From the NCBI GenBank assembly GCA_013398175.1, contig VZRZ01001244.1, forward strand, positions 1,720,174 through 1,784,173: a DNA stretch of 64,000 nucleotides. Direction: 5' to 3'. Below the pieces are notes generated by a model. That model saw only the letters and a program-made list of their open reading frames with translations. It was not told where the DNA came from and did not search any database. The stretch is from Climacteris rufus (lineage: Eukaryota > Chordata > Aves > Passeriformes > Climacteridae). A program made the position numbers and the translations under genes. Each line of letters opens with the position of its first letter. Position 1 is the first letter of the stretch. Shown here in pieces: positions 50,080 through 63,513 of this stretch.

Positions 50080-50407
50080 GGATTGTATCAGAAAAAGTGT
50101 GACCAGCAGGACTCAGGCAGTGATCATTCCCTTGTACTTCATAGTGGTGAGGCCACACCATGAATTCTCTGTTCAGTTTTGGGCCCCTCACTACAAGAAG
50201 GACTTTGAGCTCCTGGAGTGTGTCCAGAGAAGGGCAATGGATCTGGTGAAGGATCTGGAGCACAAGCCTCATGAGGAATGGCTGATGGGAGCTGGGATTG
50301 TTTAGCCTGGAGAAAAGGAGGCCCAGGCCAGACCTTATTACTCTGTACAACAGCCTGAAAGGAGGTTGTAGCCAGGTAGGGGTTGGTCTCTTTCACCTAG
50401 TAACATA
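50080..50407 (+). pseudogene. CR1 LINE fragment with decayed reverse-transcriptase ORF end
   Basis: This is the segment spanning the C-terminal end of CR1 ORF2, the endonuclease/reverse-transcriptase protein. The open frame at 50099-50305 reads VRPHHEFSVQFWAPHYKKD and then a VQRR and a LVKDLEHK motif, the typical end of the CR1 ORF2 protein downstream of the polymerase domain. An extra base near 50285 shifts the frame, so the frame closes at 50303-50305, before the part corresponding to the LEKRR motif. That part lies in another frame at about 50310-50325. Similarity stops near 50407, before the 3' untranslated tail. The copy is truncated at both ends and cannot be active. Confidence 0.93.
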
Positions 50408-53400
50408 ATGGTACTGCCTTTAATGGTGCTGGCAACCCATATGCCAAGTAAGATTATAACTACCTGTTCTTCAAGAGGACAGGATTAACTATCCTGAAAG
50501 TGCTTCAAGAGCCAGAGAAAGAGCCTTTAGAGCTGGAAAGACTAACACTAATAAAAAGGAGTATTAACAAAGTAGGTGACTTTTTCCTAGTCCAGCAGCC
50601 ATATAGTGCTCAGGTGGAAATTGTTCTTCATTGTTAAATAGCTTTTAGCTTTTGTTTTACATGTCCTTCATGTCTATTTTTGCTATAGAGAACATTGCTC
50701 AAACAATACAGAAAATGAAGGACATGCCTTTGGATCCTCTGAGAATGTTTGAGGTTCCTGAACATGCATGTCTAGCATTATTTGAGATGACCTTGCTTTT
50801 CTGTCTAACTTCCATTGCCTGATCCAGAAGGGCAATTGCTTTCCCAGAGGTCCAGTGTCAGATCTGACAGCCCTCTAAGGAGGGCTTAGGTACCCTAAAG
50901 CACATTAAATGTCATTAGAAGGGCATGTTTAGGCACACAAGTCACTCCTTACCAGTGTCTCTGTTTCAGAGTTATTACTGAAACACTTCACTCTCTGTTA
51001 GAAAGAGTAATGACACCTACTTTCTGTTTCACAGCATGAACAACAATCAGCATCAGGCAGCAACCACTGCCTGCTCACGCCTTCCACTGGTCTCTGCTGG
51101 CAATGCCAGGCTGCCAGTGGATGTCAGAAAAGGGTACCCTCCCTCCAGGGTTGCATGATGATGGGATGTTTTTGTTATGCTGTGTGTTTCATTTTCCACG
51201 CAATATTTTATCCAAGTTTTATTAAATTATTTACCTATAGGGATTTGTGTTAGACTCTGAACTCCACATGCCGCCCACAAAAATCCTGACACTAGTGGAA
51301 ACCTCTCCAGATGCAAAGTGCCCCAGAGAGGACATAGAGGGCATTGCAGTAAGGTGGTCATGAGGAATACCTCTGTGCTTTTTCTCCTTCCCACAAGAAA
51401 GCCCAGGAGATGCCAACTGATTTAGACTGGCATTTTAAATCATGTTGCTTTCACCATTTTTTTAAGTGTTGGCAGAGACAAAGCCACGTAAGCAGGTGTG
51501 AGGACCCCCAGCTCCCAGCACAGACGGCGCTGGAAGGCAGAGGTGGGTGGAAGGCATCAGTGCTGTGCTGGTTGCAGCGCCTGCAAGGAGCAACCAGGGG
51601 CATTAAGGGGCCTGTTTCCTTTTTAGGAAAATTATTAATCACCATGAGATGAAAAAGTGATTCAATACCAAAAACTTGCTGCGTACCAGCTGTTGTTTGG
51701 AGATGGATTCAACTAAAAAGAGCAACAAAAACTGTACAGTGAATTTACCTCACTTGATCCAATGCCTGAGCCAAGATGCAGTGCTTTGCTCTTTCTGTTG
51801 CTATTGCTGTTTCCAACTGTTATTCTACATTGTTTCCTTTAATGACAATGTCCTTTCAGTTGAGAACTATTGTTTTCACTTGAACATAACTAAACCAATC
51901 CAGAAAATGGGACTGAAACCCCGGAGCAACAGCACACATAACTTCAGAGGTGAAGTTAATTTAACCCAGCTTGAAATACTGCTCACAAGCCTCTTTTTAT
52001 ATATAGGTGATCAGAAAACACAAATTGCACTGCTTCTCCTGCATACCTGAATTTTCTGCCTGATTTCCCTATCCAATGTCTGCCTAAGAAAGTTCACTTT
52101 GGTTTGTAGGGCACAAGAGCTCTCACTATATCAGGGAAATACCAGTAAAACAGTGAAAATAGGGTGGGAGGCAGGATCTGGACTCTGTCACAAGTCCACA
52201 GTATACCAGGAGAACCTGTCTTGGAAACAGGGGAAGGAATCACATGCACTGTGATTTCTGAACATTGCTTTGAAGATATTTTCTGGACTTGGTCTCCATA
52301 TTCAAACAATAGGAGATGTTAATCTGTAAAATATTTTTCTGGAGTGCATGGCTGGTGGCTAAAGACTAGCTGTGGTCATCAGTTTTCTGCAGATTGAGAA
52401 CTGGTGCTGGGACTATTTCTAAACTTTATGAGTATGAGAGGAGTGGTCTTCGTTTTCTGATCTGCTGACATGTCCAGAAAAAAAATCTTTAAATTCACTT
52501 TGCTTGTTTCTTCTTATGGTTATGGCCTGACATTTTCAATTCTCCCATTTAAGAGTTACATTATTTAAGTGTCTCACATAACTCTTGTTGTCACTGTAGA
52601 GGGAAGATTTTTATTAGGGATATTATTTTCGGTTTCTTCTGTTTGGTTATAGAACTCAAAATAGCTTAATGCATGAAAACTCACAAATAGAACAAAGGAA
52701 AGGAGGGGGTAGCTGTATTCTAGGCCCAATTTTTCTCCTTCCAGTGGTAGCTGAGAGTCCCTGGGGAATTTGTAATTGCTACATAAGTTTATTAATTTTT
52801 TACACAAACCCTGTTTTTGGCTTCCTTGTTAAAAAAAAAAAAGTTTTAAAAGTTTTTCCTTACAGAAGTTATTGTCTTAACAGTTCTATATGCTAGCAAA
52901 GGTCTATATTTTCTCTAGAATAACTTTTAATTAGCCACCTGGCATAATTCAGTAAACCTTTTTTTTTCCTTTAAGATTAAAAAACAGCTGTCAGAAGAAA
53001 AAAAGAGTTTTAAACAGGAAATAGAAGAAAATCTTTTTCCTAGCCTTCTCTACACAATGTTCATATTTTACATTATGGAATAATCATGGGAGGGAGCTGG
53101 AAGATCTCCTTGAATAGTCCTCCCACCATAAGGGAGCTGGTGGAAGCTAATCGACAGAGGAGTTGTTTTATGTTTTTTCTTCTTGGCTTCACAGATACTT
53201 TTAAAACATTCACAGTTGCTGTGTAATAAACTTTACCTTTTTTGTGGCTTCGAGAGTAAAAAAGTGCTAAAAGTATCACCCTGTCCGTGACACCTGACTT
53301 CTTGCATCCAGGTTCCTAGTTTATGCTCCATGCTTGGGAGCACATTGTTGTTCCAGTTTCTGCTGTCAAGTCTGATCCTCCTCTCTGCCATCCCTTGGTG

Positions 53401-56400
53401 ATCTCATTATGGGTTATCAAAATCACACTCTGAACCTTTTTCCTTCCTACCTCCTCCACTGTAGATGTCAGCCACCTTCACTATGTGCAAGGTCTTGCTT
53501 ATTGACAAATCACTGCCAAATACCACTGGAAAACCCTTCTGTGATGGATTTCAAGATCTCTCCACATTTCCATGTAAGTACCAGTCATTCAGATCATGGT
53601 TTGCTCTTTGGTCTCATAGTTTTGAAGCAGAAATAAAAGTAGGCTTCATTTCTACTACTGTCTCTGCTTCCTCTGCCCTTTGGATCCCTGAATCACTCTT
53701 CTAAATCTTGAAAGTAGGTCTGCAGCATGATGCCTACAGTCCCATGTGGCAGGATAAGCCAAGTCTGTTGCTGCTGCTTGCAGTGACCAGAAAAACAAAA
53801 CAAGTGGGTCATCAGCCTCTGTGGACTTCCAGCTCACCTGTCTGAGGGCACCACAAAACTGGTTCATGGCCAGGAGAATCACTGCCCTCACTCAGGCCCT
53901 CCTGTTTGTCTGTAGCAATGGGGAACTTTCTTTACCATCCTGGGTTTTTCTAAAATGCAAGGGAAGCTCCTGATGGCACTGGATTTGATGCCAAGATTTC
54001 TAGTCATTTCTGTTTCTGTGTGCTAAGGCCATCAAAGTGAATGATGGTAGGAATGAACAGTCCTGGGAATAAGGCACAGTAGCTACCTGAGGGTCTATCT
54101 GGGGACTTTGCTGCAGTAGATATTAAAACACAGTGGTAAGGGAAAGCTGTGTATAAACCTTGTTTGCTTAGCTGCTTGGGAGAGCAAAATCCTTTGATTC
54201 CCAAGCTGGTAATGGTGTGGCTAAGGAAAATGTGCCCTTTTTGCAGCTGTGCCATGTCAAACAGCTCCTTTGCTCCTGTGGGCTGCTCTGGCTGTATCAA
54301 GGGAAGAAGCAAGGGCTTCAGTGCCCAGGGCCTGCTTGCTGGTTTGCAGCAGGAGAAAATACCACTCCCAGTCTCCACAGCTCTCCTTGCTCTTCCTGTG
54401 ACAGAATGGTTGCTGTCAGCACATCACAGATAATTGCTGCACCTTGGGATGATGGACCATCATCAGTGATCAGGTGGTATCTGTAGGAGAATACAAGGAC
54501 CTGCTCTGCCGACCACGCTGCATCACCTCTCTGTTCCTGCCCACTACATACAACTCTGCTTATAAAGTGTCCTGGCTGTCCAGATGGTTTCTTCAGACAC
54601 AGACAATCAGCCTGTAAAGTTTTCTCTAGAACTAATAGCAGACATGCCAACTAATTCAAACACTCTATATCTCAGTTTTATCACTCAAATATTGTGCTTA
54701 AACTACAGTGTATTAAGAGTGGGCTAATTTTGGTTATACTGTGAAAAGATGCATCTAATTAATGAACTTTGCAGTGAACTTGGTTTAAAAGAACTTATCC
54801 CAGAATCTGGTTAATTCAAATACACAAAAAAATATGCATGTTAAAATCATTTAAGAGCAAAATAGGCAGATGTCCAGCCTTAGCACCACATAATGGTGCA
54901 GAGCACTGTCACAAGAGACGATTGGCACACCTGCAGGAAGACAAAGGCTGGGGGGCTGCTTCGCTGTACACAAGGGAAGAGGCAACTTGCCCAGAGCACC
55001 TGCTCTGGATCTGCTATTCATCTTAACATGAGTAAAAAAATGTTGTTCCTCTAAAAGCCTTTCTGAAAGGTGTTTGCCCAGGGCAAGACATAAAAACCAG
55101 TTAGTGAGCCAGTGAGAGTCTGGTGGTTTGAGGCACGAAGGCACAGAGGAACTTGAGGTTTGCTGGGGGCTGAGGCAGACCCAGCTCCAGCCAGTGGGGT
55201 CTGTACAATCATAAGGGTGGGCTGAAACACAAGCCAGAGTGGATACTTTGTGAGCAAGCAGTGACTCCAGACTTGCATACAAACTCAGGGGTGAGCCTAA
55301 ATAAGCAGATGTATAATGTACGCCATGCAGAAGCTACCGTGACAGAGAAGGTGCAATTTGTGTCACACAGAATAGATGTTGTGCTCTTCTCATTGCTGTG
55401 TGCCAGTATTGTGTCAAGAGACATGAAGAGAAAAAGCTGTTTTAAAGTAGCTCAGCAGTTGAGTCTTTTTATTGATTCAAGCCTTTATATCACATATAAG
55501 AAAGTAGAAAAGCACCATCAGAGAGATAGATTGTAACAAGTCAGCTTTAGATGGACATGAATCATTTCATACCAAAGGTTTGGAAGTGATGCCATGATTT
55601 TTGCTGCTTACCCGTCTCTTTGCTATTGGTACCTAAGGCACTTTTCTCAGAAATTGTTCAAAGGACACATTCCATATCATTGGATGCCGTGATGGAGAAA
55701 AGTGATTTCTTCTCAGCAGAAAAAGAAAGTCTTCCAAGGTGAGGAACTTTAAGTTATCACTCAGTAGCACTTGATAATCTGCTATGACTATATGTAAGGA
55801 AAAATGTGCTCACAGAAGAGGAAAAAAATGAGTTGTAGACTTTCTTTGAGATGACTCAGTGGCAAAAGGTGTGGGACGACGTTAGAGAGGGATGAAGAAA
55901 TTAGGACCTCAGGGAGACCCAAATGGAAACGTCAGCCCTCCTGGAGACTGCAGCTAACTCAAATGAGATAAATATATGCTCTAAATGTTTAGACAAAGTT
56001 TAAAGAAATCTATGGATATATATTTATAAATAGAACTTGAATGATGGCAATCAGTTGTGCTGTGTTTCACCAACTTCAATTACACTGCAAAGGTTTTTGC
56101 TTTTTATGAATAACAAAAAAACCCCAGAATTTGACTTCCAATTCCTTTATTTAAAAACAGCTCTTGCATTAGATTATACAGTAGAGAAGTGGAGCATTAA
56201 ATTTTTTTGACAATATACACCACCTATGAGCATAAACACGTTTATTATATATACAACCTGGCTTGTTAACAGACATTGCAATAGTCTACACCGTGTTGAC
56301 ACAATTTTTCAGTCAGTGGGGTTTCTTGTGATAATGGGCAAAAATGCAAAGTGAAACAAAAAACAAAACAGAGGCCAAAAGTCACATAAAGAACAAGGAG

Positions 56401-58729
56401 AAACTATCATTTTTCTAAGAACCTCAGGGGCTGACCAGGGTGTGACTTTACTGGCATAAAGGGTACAAAGATCATCACTATCTGCCAGCAGTTTTCTGAC
56501 ACGCTGCAGAAGAGCTACTTGATTATGCTTGTTTGTAGAGTAGAAACAGCAAGGTCAGTTCTACAGGGGTAAGAGACATTGGAGGATACATCTTGTTTCT
56601 CTTATAGATGCCTTTTTAAAACAAAAAAACCCCAAAAAATAGAAAAAACTCATCCTTCCAGCTGAGGAACAACGTCATTCTGAAATGATAAAAAAGCTGG
56701 CACACATTTAACCTCTGATTTTGATCATATCTTTAATTCTGTAGGATTTTGGCCTGACAGTTCAGTATGTAATATAATTACACAAATTGTTGTACTAGCT
56801 CTGGAGACTCTAATAAATCTGATAAGATATTTTTCTCCTGAAAAATTCCAGGTATTCCACATAATTATTCATAACACCTCCCTTTCTGATATAAAGCAGC
56901 TCTGTCCATGTTCAGAGCTAAGGTGCTGCAGGAAGAAAAGATAAAGAACTTTTTTTCCTTCAAATGCAATTTTAAAGGATATGTTTACCTAATGCTTATG
57001 TACCATAATCTCATTTTGTCTTAGACCTTGCCAAAAATTATTCTCTGTCTGATTTTTGTCTAGAAAAAGCCTTCAGAAAAGTTATCTTTCAACAGTTTAC
57101 AGTGTTAAAATACTTAGAAATAATCTCCTTATCAACCTGAAGAGACCCTAATAAAGGAAAATCATTTTTCCCTCCAAACTTTTCTCTCTGCTTCAAATCT
57201 CTCTTCCTTCAAAAGGGACTGCTTCCCTTTTGGTTGGAGGGTGAGGTAGATTTGAGAAATATGTGTTGATCTGGCAAAGTTTTTCAGCATTTACTAAGCT
57301 GTCAGCTTAAGCATTTTTTTAAACTGAAAGTTCAAAGCTAGATGTGATTTTATTTTTAAGTTTAAAGCTTATAAATATCAAGTTCTGAATTTAAAAAGAC
57401 AAGATGTTAACATTTTCTGTCTCATTATATCAGTGTCAATATCTCAGTAAAGTAAAATTTTAAATGTATTTGAAGAATTTCCTCTTGGCTTTCCTTTTTG
57501 GGCCCTTCTATGCTATATATTCAATCCTAAATAATTACCTAGGACCTGGAAGTAGATGTGCTTATGCATATTTGCACAACACTGTTTTAATTCAAAGATA
57601 GTTTTAGAGACAGAGAAACACATTATTAATTATGCTGTATAGTATACCGTCTACAACTCCACTGTGAAATGTTTGTATTTTCAGTTGAATCAGTTCATTT
57701 TCTATCAGTGGGTAAAGGATTCAGTGGTGGACATGCTGGGTGTTCTGTAACTCTAATTCATCCAGTCTTTATCACATAAGCTTAACTTACAACTGAGAAA
57801 GAAACTTGATGGTTGAATCAGAGTCAGAAAAACTCCTTCAAAATGAGGCAATTCAGGGACAATTCTGACTGTCCCATCCTTTTTCTCCATGACCAATAAA
57901 ATAATATTTTTTACATTTATAATTAATGTTGATTCCTTGGAAAAAATGATCAGGGATTTCAGGTGAGAGTGTGGCCGCTGATGTTTCCCATGCTCTGCTA
58001 CAGCTGTAGGTACACAGGGAGCAGTGGGGATTGCATGGAGAGTGACTGCACTCATTAAATCATAAATACTGTATTGCTCCACACTGTTCATGAGTGCCTG
58101 CCAGGCTGACACAAAGCAGGCTTTGCTCAGCCATGGCAGCTTAGCAGACCATGCTATGGCAGGAGAGATGAGGATGCAAAGCCACTGCACACTGACAGGA
58201 GCCTATGACTCAGGACCACAGGAGCAAAAAAATCCAGCTGTTTTCTTCCCTTCATCTCAGCTGGGCAAGGAAGGTTGTTTTGTGGTCACAGATGGCATTA
58301 AGGGATGGATGATGCTGCTAGCTCCCTGGATGGGAGCTCCTGCTCCCTGCTCAGTTCACCCAGCTGAATGCCTCACTGCTGAAATCAACATTTGCTTCTC
58401 TTTTCTCTGCCCCTTCCTTCAGTGTGCACTTCTGTTTCCATGACCATGGAAAAGATGTTACCATTCAAATTTGGTTTTCCATACACCAGAGATAAATATG
58501 TCCTAAAATGAATCCTGCTTTCCCAATGGAGACCGGAAGCTTTTTTTCTGATTTTGTGGATTCCCCATTGACATTATTATATAGATGTTAAAGTCAGGAA
58601 TTTTCAGAGAGCTTAGTGTAAGGGGATGGAACATAAATCCAGGCAGAACAAAAGAAATTTCCACTCCCATGACAACAAGAAAGATAGTGGCTGTTTCTTG
58701 TACAAGACTGCAAAAAGCTACCTCATGGC
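50408..58729. other. Unique DNA, no gene seen
   Basis: More than 8 kb without recognisable gene or interspersed repeat. Poly-A and poly-T runs lie near 52828, 52959 and 56950. The overlapping frames at 53.6-55.5 kb (up to 143 codons, both strands) fall in a slightly GC-richer part and show no domain. Confidence 0.45.
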
Positions 58730-58777
58730 ATTTAACAATTCCTAGGAAATTCCATTTAACAAGCCTAGGAAATGGGA
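58729..58777. repeat. Decayed tandem duplication of about 24 bp
   Basis: CATTTAACAATTCCTAGGAA is followed by CATTTAACAAGCCTAGGAAA, two adjacent copies differing by a substitution and a one-base indel. Confidence 0.8.
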
Positions 58778-61700
58778 GGTCAGGATATCTGTACTACCAT
58801 CATTATCAGAAATGTCTCAACTGATTCAGAAGAAGCCTCTCTTTGTATTTGGCACAAAATCTTTGTGTCATCACCAGTGATTGCAATGAAACCCCTTACA
58901 CACACGTAGGCTTGGATTACAATATGTGGTAACATGCAGGAAAAAGATCCAAATAAGGCACTGTATGGGTAGCACAGTTAAGCATGGGTCATGCTTCACT
59001 GAAAAGAAAGTCGAGGTGGAAAATAGATGAATTGAGGTCAGTGTTGCATTACGTGTCCATCACGTTCCTGCAGCAAAGTCCACAAAACAGGTCTTGCTGT
59101 TCAACAGGGAACGAAATTTAATGAAAATCATGCTGGTTTTCATTTTTATGGTAGAGATAGTCAGCAAGATGATTTACAGATGAATGTGTCCTCTTCCAAT
59201 CTCACTGACTTTTAGCAAATAAGAATAAAGTAATCTTAAGAACATGGTTCCTACATATCTTCTTTTTCCTTTCTTTTCTTTTTTTTTTTATGGGATCTGT
59301 CTGTGTTTGTGTACATGCAGATTTATTCCAGCCCATAAAAGACTCTTAACTGTTCTGCATATGAAGAGTTCCACCAGGTTCAGATTTCTGCATGCAAAGT
59401 CAAATATGAACCTATGTACACACAAGGAATTATTTTTATTCAGTGGCCAAAATGTTTGATCTAGAGCACCATTAAACAGGCAAAGAATTAGTTCTCAATT
59501 TTCATAATAAATGAACAGGGTCAGATGCTGTTGTAACTCAGAGAAAGACTCTTGCCAGATACAATTCTGTCAAACAGAATTGTTGGAAAGTAGTCAATGA
59601 CTTCAACATTTACAAGCTAAAGTATATTGCAGACCAAGACCTTACTCTGGTTTTGTTTGTCTGTTTTGTTTTTTTTCCTAATGGCTGCTTGTCCATGCAA
59701 TTTGCAAATCTACCAGGACAGTCATTCCTTTCAATATTTTTTCTTGTATGTGTGTGTGTGTTTGTATAGGATAAGAAAATAATTGTTTGACATTAGAAAA
59801 GTATCTGGATTAGTAAGCATCCCTATACTACACTAGAATGTATGTAACTACTAAGAGCTCAAAAAAGTGCGGTGCACGTCTGAGTCAGGGAAAAATGGTA
59901 AATCTAAGGAAAAGCTGCTGTAGAGGAGATGATCAACACAAAACTTTTTTTTGAAGAGAACTGTCTAATGTTCTTTGATTCAAGTGCTTTTCACTATTTG
60001 TATGCAAATAATAGAAACTCGCAAATGACTCAGAATGAACCTGGTCAAGGGCTAAGACCATTATCAACTATAAACAGAAACGGTTGTACCCTCTTAGTTA
60101 AACATGGGAAGACTGGATCCATTGCAGATATTGTACATATTCTTGGCAGTGCAGCTGAATGAGAGGCCATCTACTCTGTGTAAATTCTTGTTTGAAAGAA
60201 GAGGTGAAAGTTAATCTATTCTCTTGGTTTCTCTGGTGGTCTCTATGCTGTGAAAGGCTGCTTTGTTTTGTGCTGATGTTCTGGTTGTCTGTCAAATACA
60301 TACAGCTCTCCTGGGGGCACAGATGAGCATGGAGGAATAAAAGAAAAGACTGATGTGTAGTAAGGATGATTGACATTGTATAACTATTGGTAAAAAATGC
60401 ACACGAGAAGGACTTTTTGCAGATCTTACTGGAAAGAACAGTGAAGGAGGAACAGCTTGCACAATGTGATCTTCATCAGATATTTATATCCAAGAAGCTT
60501 GAAAATTAGACAAGATAATGCAATGATATTATTTCATTCACTAAAGTAAATATACAGGACTGTACAAGCATGGCTGCACTTTTGATGGTTTGAGAGGCTT
60601 CCCATGTACTCCAAGGCAGTGGCTCCAGGGCGAGAATAGGATGATTCACCCTGACCATGGGACCAGATCCCTTGGGACTATTCCTGCTACAAGGTGACAG
60701 CCCAGGCTATGACACTGCACTCCCATTAAACCTCTGAGCTGGTGGCCTCCAGCTAGGAGTATCAGTGCCACAAATTTGTACAAAGCAGCAGTCTTGGCAA
60801 GCCCCAAAGTCACCTGATGGAATTCATGGAGTAAAACAGATCATACAAAGCCCTTACACTGTGTCAGACAGACAGCTCGGCACAGAGCTGGCCCACAGTG
60901 ACCTCCAAGCTGATTTGCAGCCAGTTGCTTTCCTTCAAAGCATACAGTTTGCCTAAATGTGTTTGGATTGAGGATTTAGAAAATGTGAGAGGGAGAAGGA
61001 AGAAGTACTCCAGGACAGCAGCCAAGTTTAAAACTGAAAGAAGGGAAGATGATTGAATAGAATTCTTGGGAGAACTGTAGACTGGCATGCCTCAGTTCTT
61101 GAGGAGGCCCTTGAGCAAATTTCCCCTTGATAATGAGGCTCAAAGCTTCAGAGGTTAAAAGGTCCTGGTTTTTTTGACAGACTCTACTTTAACAAACACC
61201 TCTCTTGGAAAAAAAATTGTTAACAATTATTCCCTGTAAAGGCTGTGCTTTCATCCACAGATCAGACATATTGCAAGTTGCAACTCATTAAAAAGATTCT
61301 CTCTGGGCTCCTGTCCAGAATTAGTGCCAGCTTTCTCTAAGCATTTGAGCAAACACAACTGCCACCACCAGTACTGCCTTCCTTTGAAAAAATCCTTGAT
61401 TCTCAGTGGCTGTGGTAGTCAGCCAGCCACTAACACATGTATGCAGTTTTCTCCTGCTGCTTACAAGGTACTATCAGGTTGAACAAAGCTGCATGGCTGT
61501 GAGATGAGGTCCCACAGCAAGAGATCTTCTAAGCCTGCTCACCTTCGAGGCATGGTATGGCTCCAGAGGTTATCCAGCATGGCTGTGGGTGTGATATAGG
61601 CTAGCTGTGCAGAAGCAGAAAATGTTCTAACTCTATCTAAACAATGTCTTACAGCAACACAGTGTCATTTGGTTTTTTCACTATGCAGGTGTCCAGGGTT

Positions 61701-63474
61701 TTGATGAAATTCAGCAGGAGAACAAGGCTGCTCATAATGGGATGGAGAGAAGCCAGCCTGCTCAGAGCAGAGAGCCAAAGGTAATAGGTAGGAAATGTGT
61801 AAGGAGGAGGCAAGTCTGAACTCATGTTTCTTTTGGGAGTGTAATTCCCTTGCAGCAGGCTGCAATGCTGTAGCAAGCCCTAATAAAGATACAGTCTTCC
61901 AAATACTCATGGATTTGGATGCTGACACCAATGACAAGGAATGGAGATAGTGAGGGGCTTCTCATCTCTTTGCCAGTGCCAAACAGTCATTAAATAACGT
62001 GGAATTAATTCTGGTGTCAACTCCAGAAGTACTTGGGGAAGCAGGTAAACATCAACATTGCATTTGCAGATGTTAGGTGTCTGCAGGACTAGACGGCTGC
62101 TGATCAGGGAGCTGAAGTAGGGACCTGCAGAAAGAGGCATCAGGTAAATGCAGGTGCTGTGAGTTGGCTCTAACATGAGGAACACAAGATTACTCTGCAG
62201 CAGAGTTTAGTGTAAGAATTGCAGGGGACTGTAGTTTGGCAGTTCTCCTTGGGGCAACTGTTCAGGCTATGGAATACACCCCAGGCAGGCCCCAGCTAAG
62301 TCCTCAGTGGGTTTCACACGCAGCACTTGCTCCAAGCAGGAGTTTCAGGCCCAGCTGCTTGGACGTTGAGTCCGCTGTGCCACCACACAACATGGGACAG
62401 GCCTGAGAAGCACTTGCCCCACTTCCCCTACCAACTTGCTGTGAGGGGAAGGATAAAGAGGATTTTAATTGCTAGTTGGTTTTCTCCTAGGAGAAACAGG
62501 AGCTTTAAGAGGCCACTTCAGTTCACTAGATAAAAGAGACGCTTAATGTTTCATATCTGGAAAAGATCTAACAGATGTTTACTTTGTGCCTCACCAGGGC
62601 TGGAATCCTCACTATTTAATACTACTTGGCACTTACAGTGTGCTAGTTAAGGACAAGGTATTGTGCAAATATTAATTAACCTTCAAAGAGTATCAGAGAT
62701 TCCTTTTTCAGAGGGGAAAACCCAGAGGGCAGAGATCTTAAATAAGGTCACACACACAGCATCACTGTTGTTTCAATATCCTCTGCTTTGAGAGAAGATC
62801 CTCAGGAGGAGGGGAATAACCTGAGGAATGGGAACCTAGTGAGGACTGCTGAAATGACTGATGGGTGAAAAAGGGGACAAGCCTTTTGCTGAGCCAAGCA
62901 AAGAAAAGATGCCTAAGGGATATTGGAGAACAGGGGTGGGCTGCAGAATATGTTCAAGGACAGAAATAGCAGGTGTGGTGATGAGATTAAACCAAAACAA
63001 GCTGCTTCCAAAAAAGCCCTGACAAACAGGGATTAAAATAATTGAAAGGTTCCTGAACTATAGCATTAAGTACAAGGTGTTAGGTTTCACCTCTGTTGAT
63101 CAAATAAGTGTTCCAGCAATGACACTTCAAATGTCAGCACTTGCCAATATTTATTGCTGAGTGACTAGCTCAGCTGAGGGTCTGGCCCTGAGATGCAAAG
63201 TGTTTGTTTGTGATCAAAAAAGGAAATATGACTATAAACATGCTGGCAAATACAAGTAGGAAATAATTTTAAATGGTGGCAAATGCATTTCATATCTGTT
63301 TTCAAATCAGAAACAGCAGAACTTAGTTTTAATTTCACTGGCACTCACTGTGTGGAACTACCATGCAGAGACTTGCAGTACATTGCACGGTAATAGTGAA
63401 CCCACAGGGTTCCAAAAAAGATATGAAAATGTATCTTCAAAGAATGGTAGAATTTATTCCAAAACATGAACCAT
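58778..63474. other. Unique DNA, no gene seen
   Basis: No gene recognised. A short (TG)n tract lies at 59747-59766 and another ATGCAAAT octamer at about 60002-60009. The remaining open frames are under 95 codons. Confidence 0.45.
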
Positions 63475-63513
63475 TTCTTTTTTTCTTTTTTTTTTCTTTT
63501 TTTTTTTTTTTTT
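63475..63513. repeat. Poly-T tract with interspersed C
   Basis: About 39 bases of T interrupted by single C, ending abruptly at GCCTGGAGAAG. A long T run can mark the tail of a reverse-strand retrocopy, but the sequence to its right does not look like a known gene or element and no flanking duplication is evident. Confidence 0.9.

Noticed and set aside
63475..63513. Poly-T as the tail of a processed pseudogene on the minus strand
   Set aside because: The adjacent sequence to the right shows no recognisable coding sequence and no flanking target-site duplication was found.
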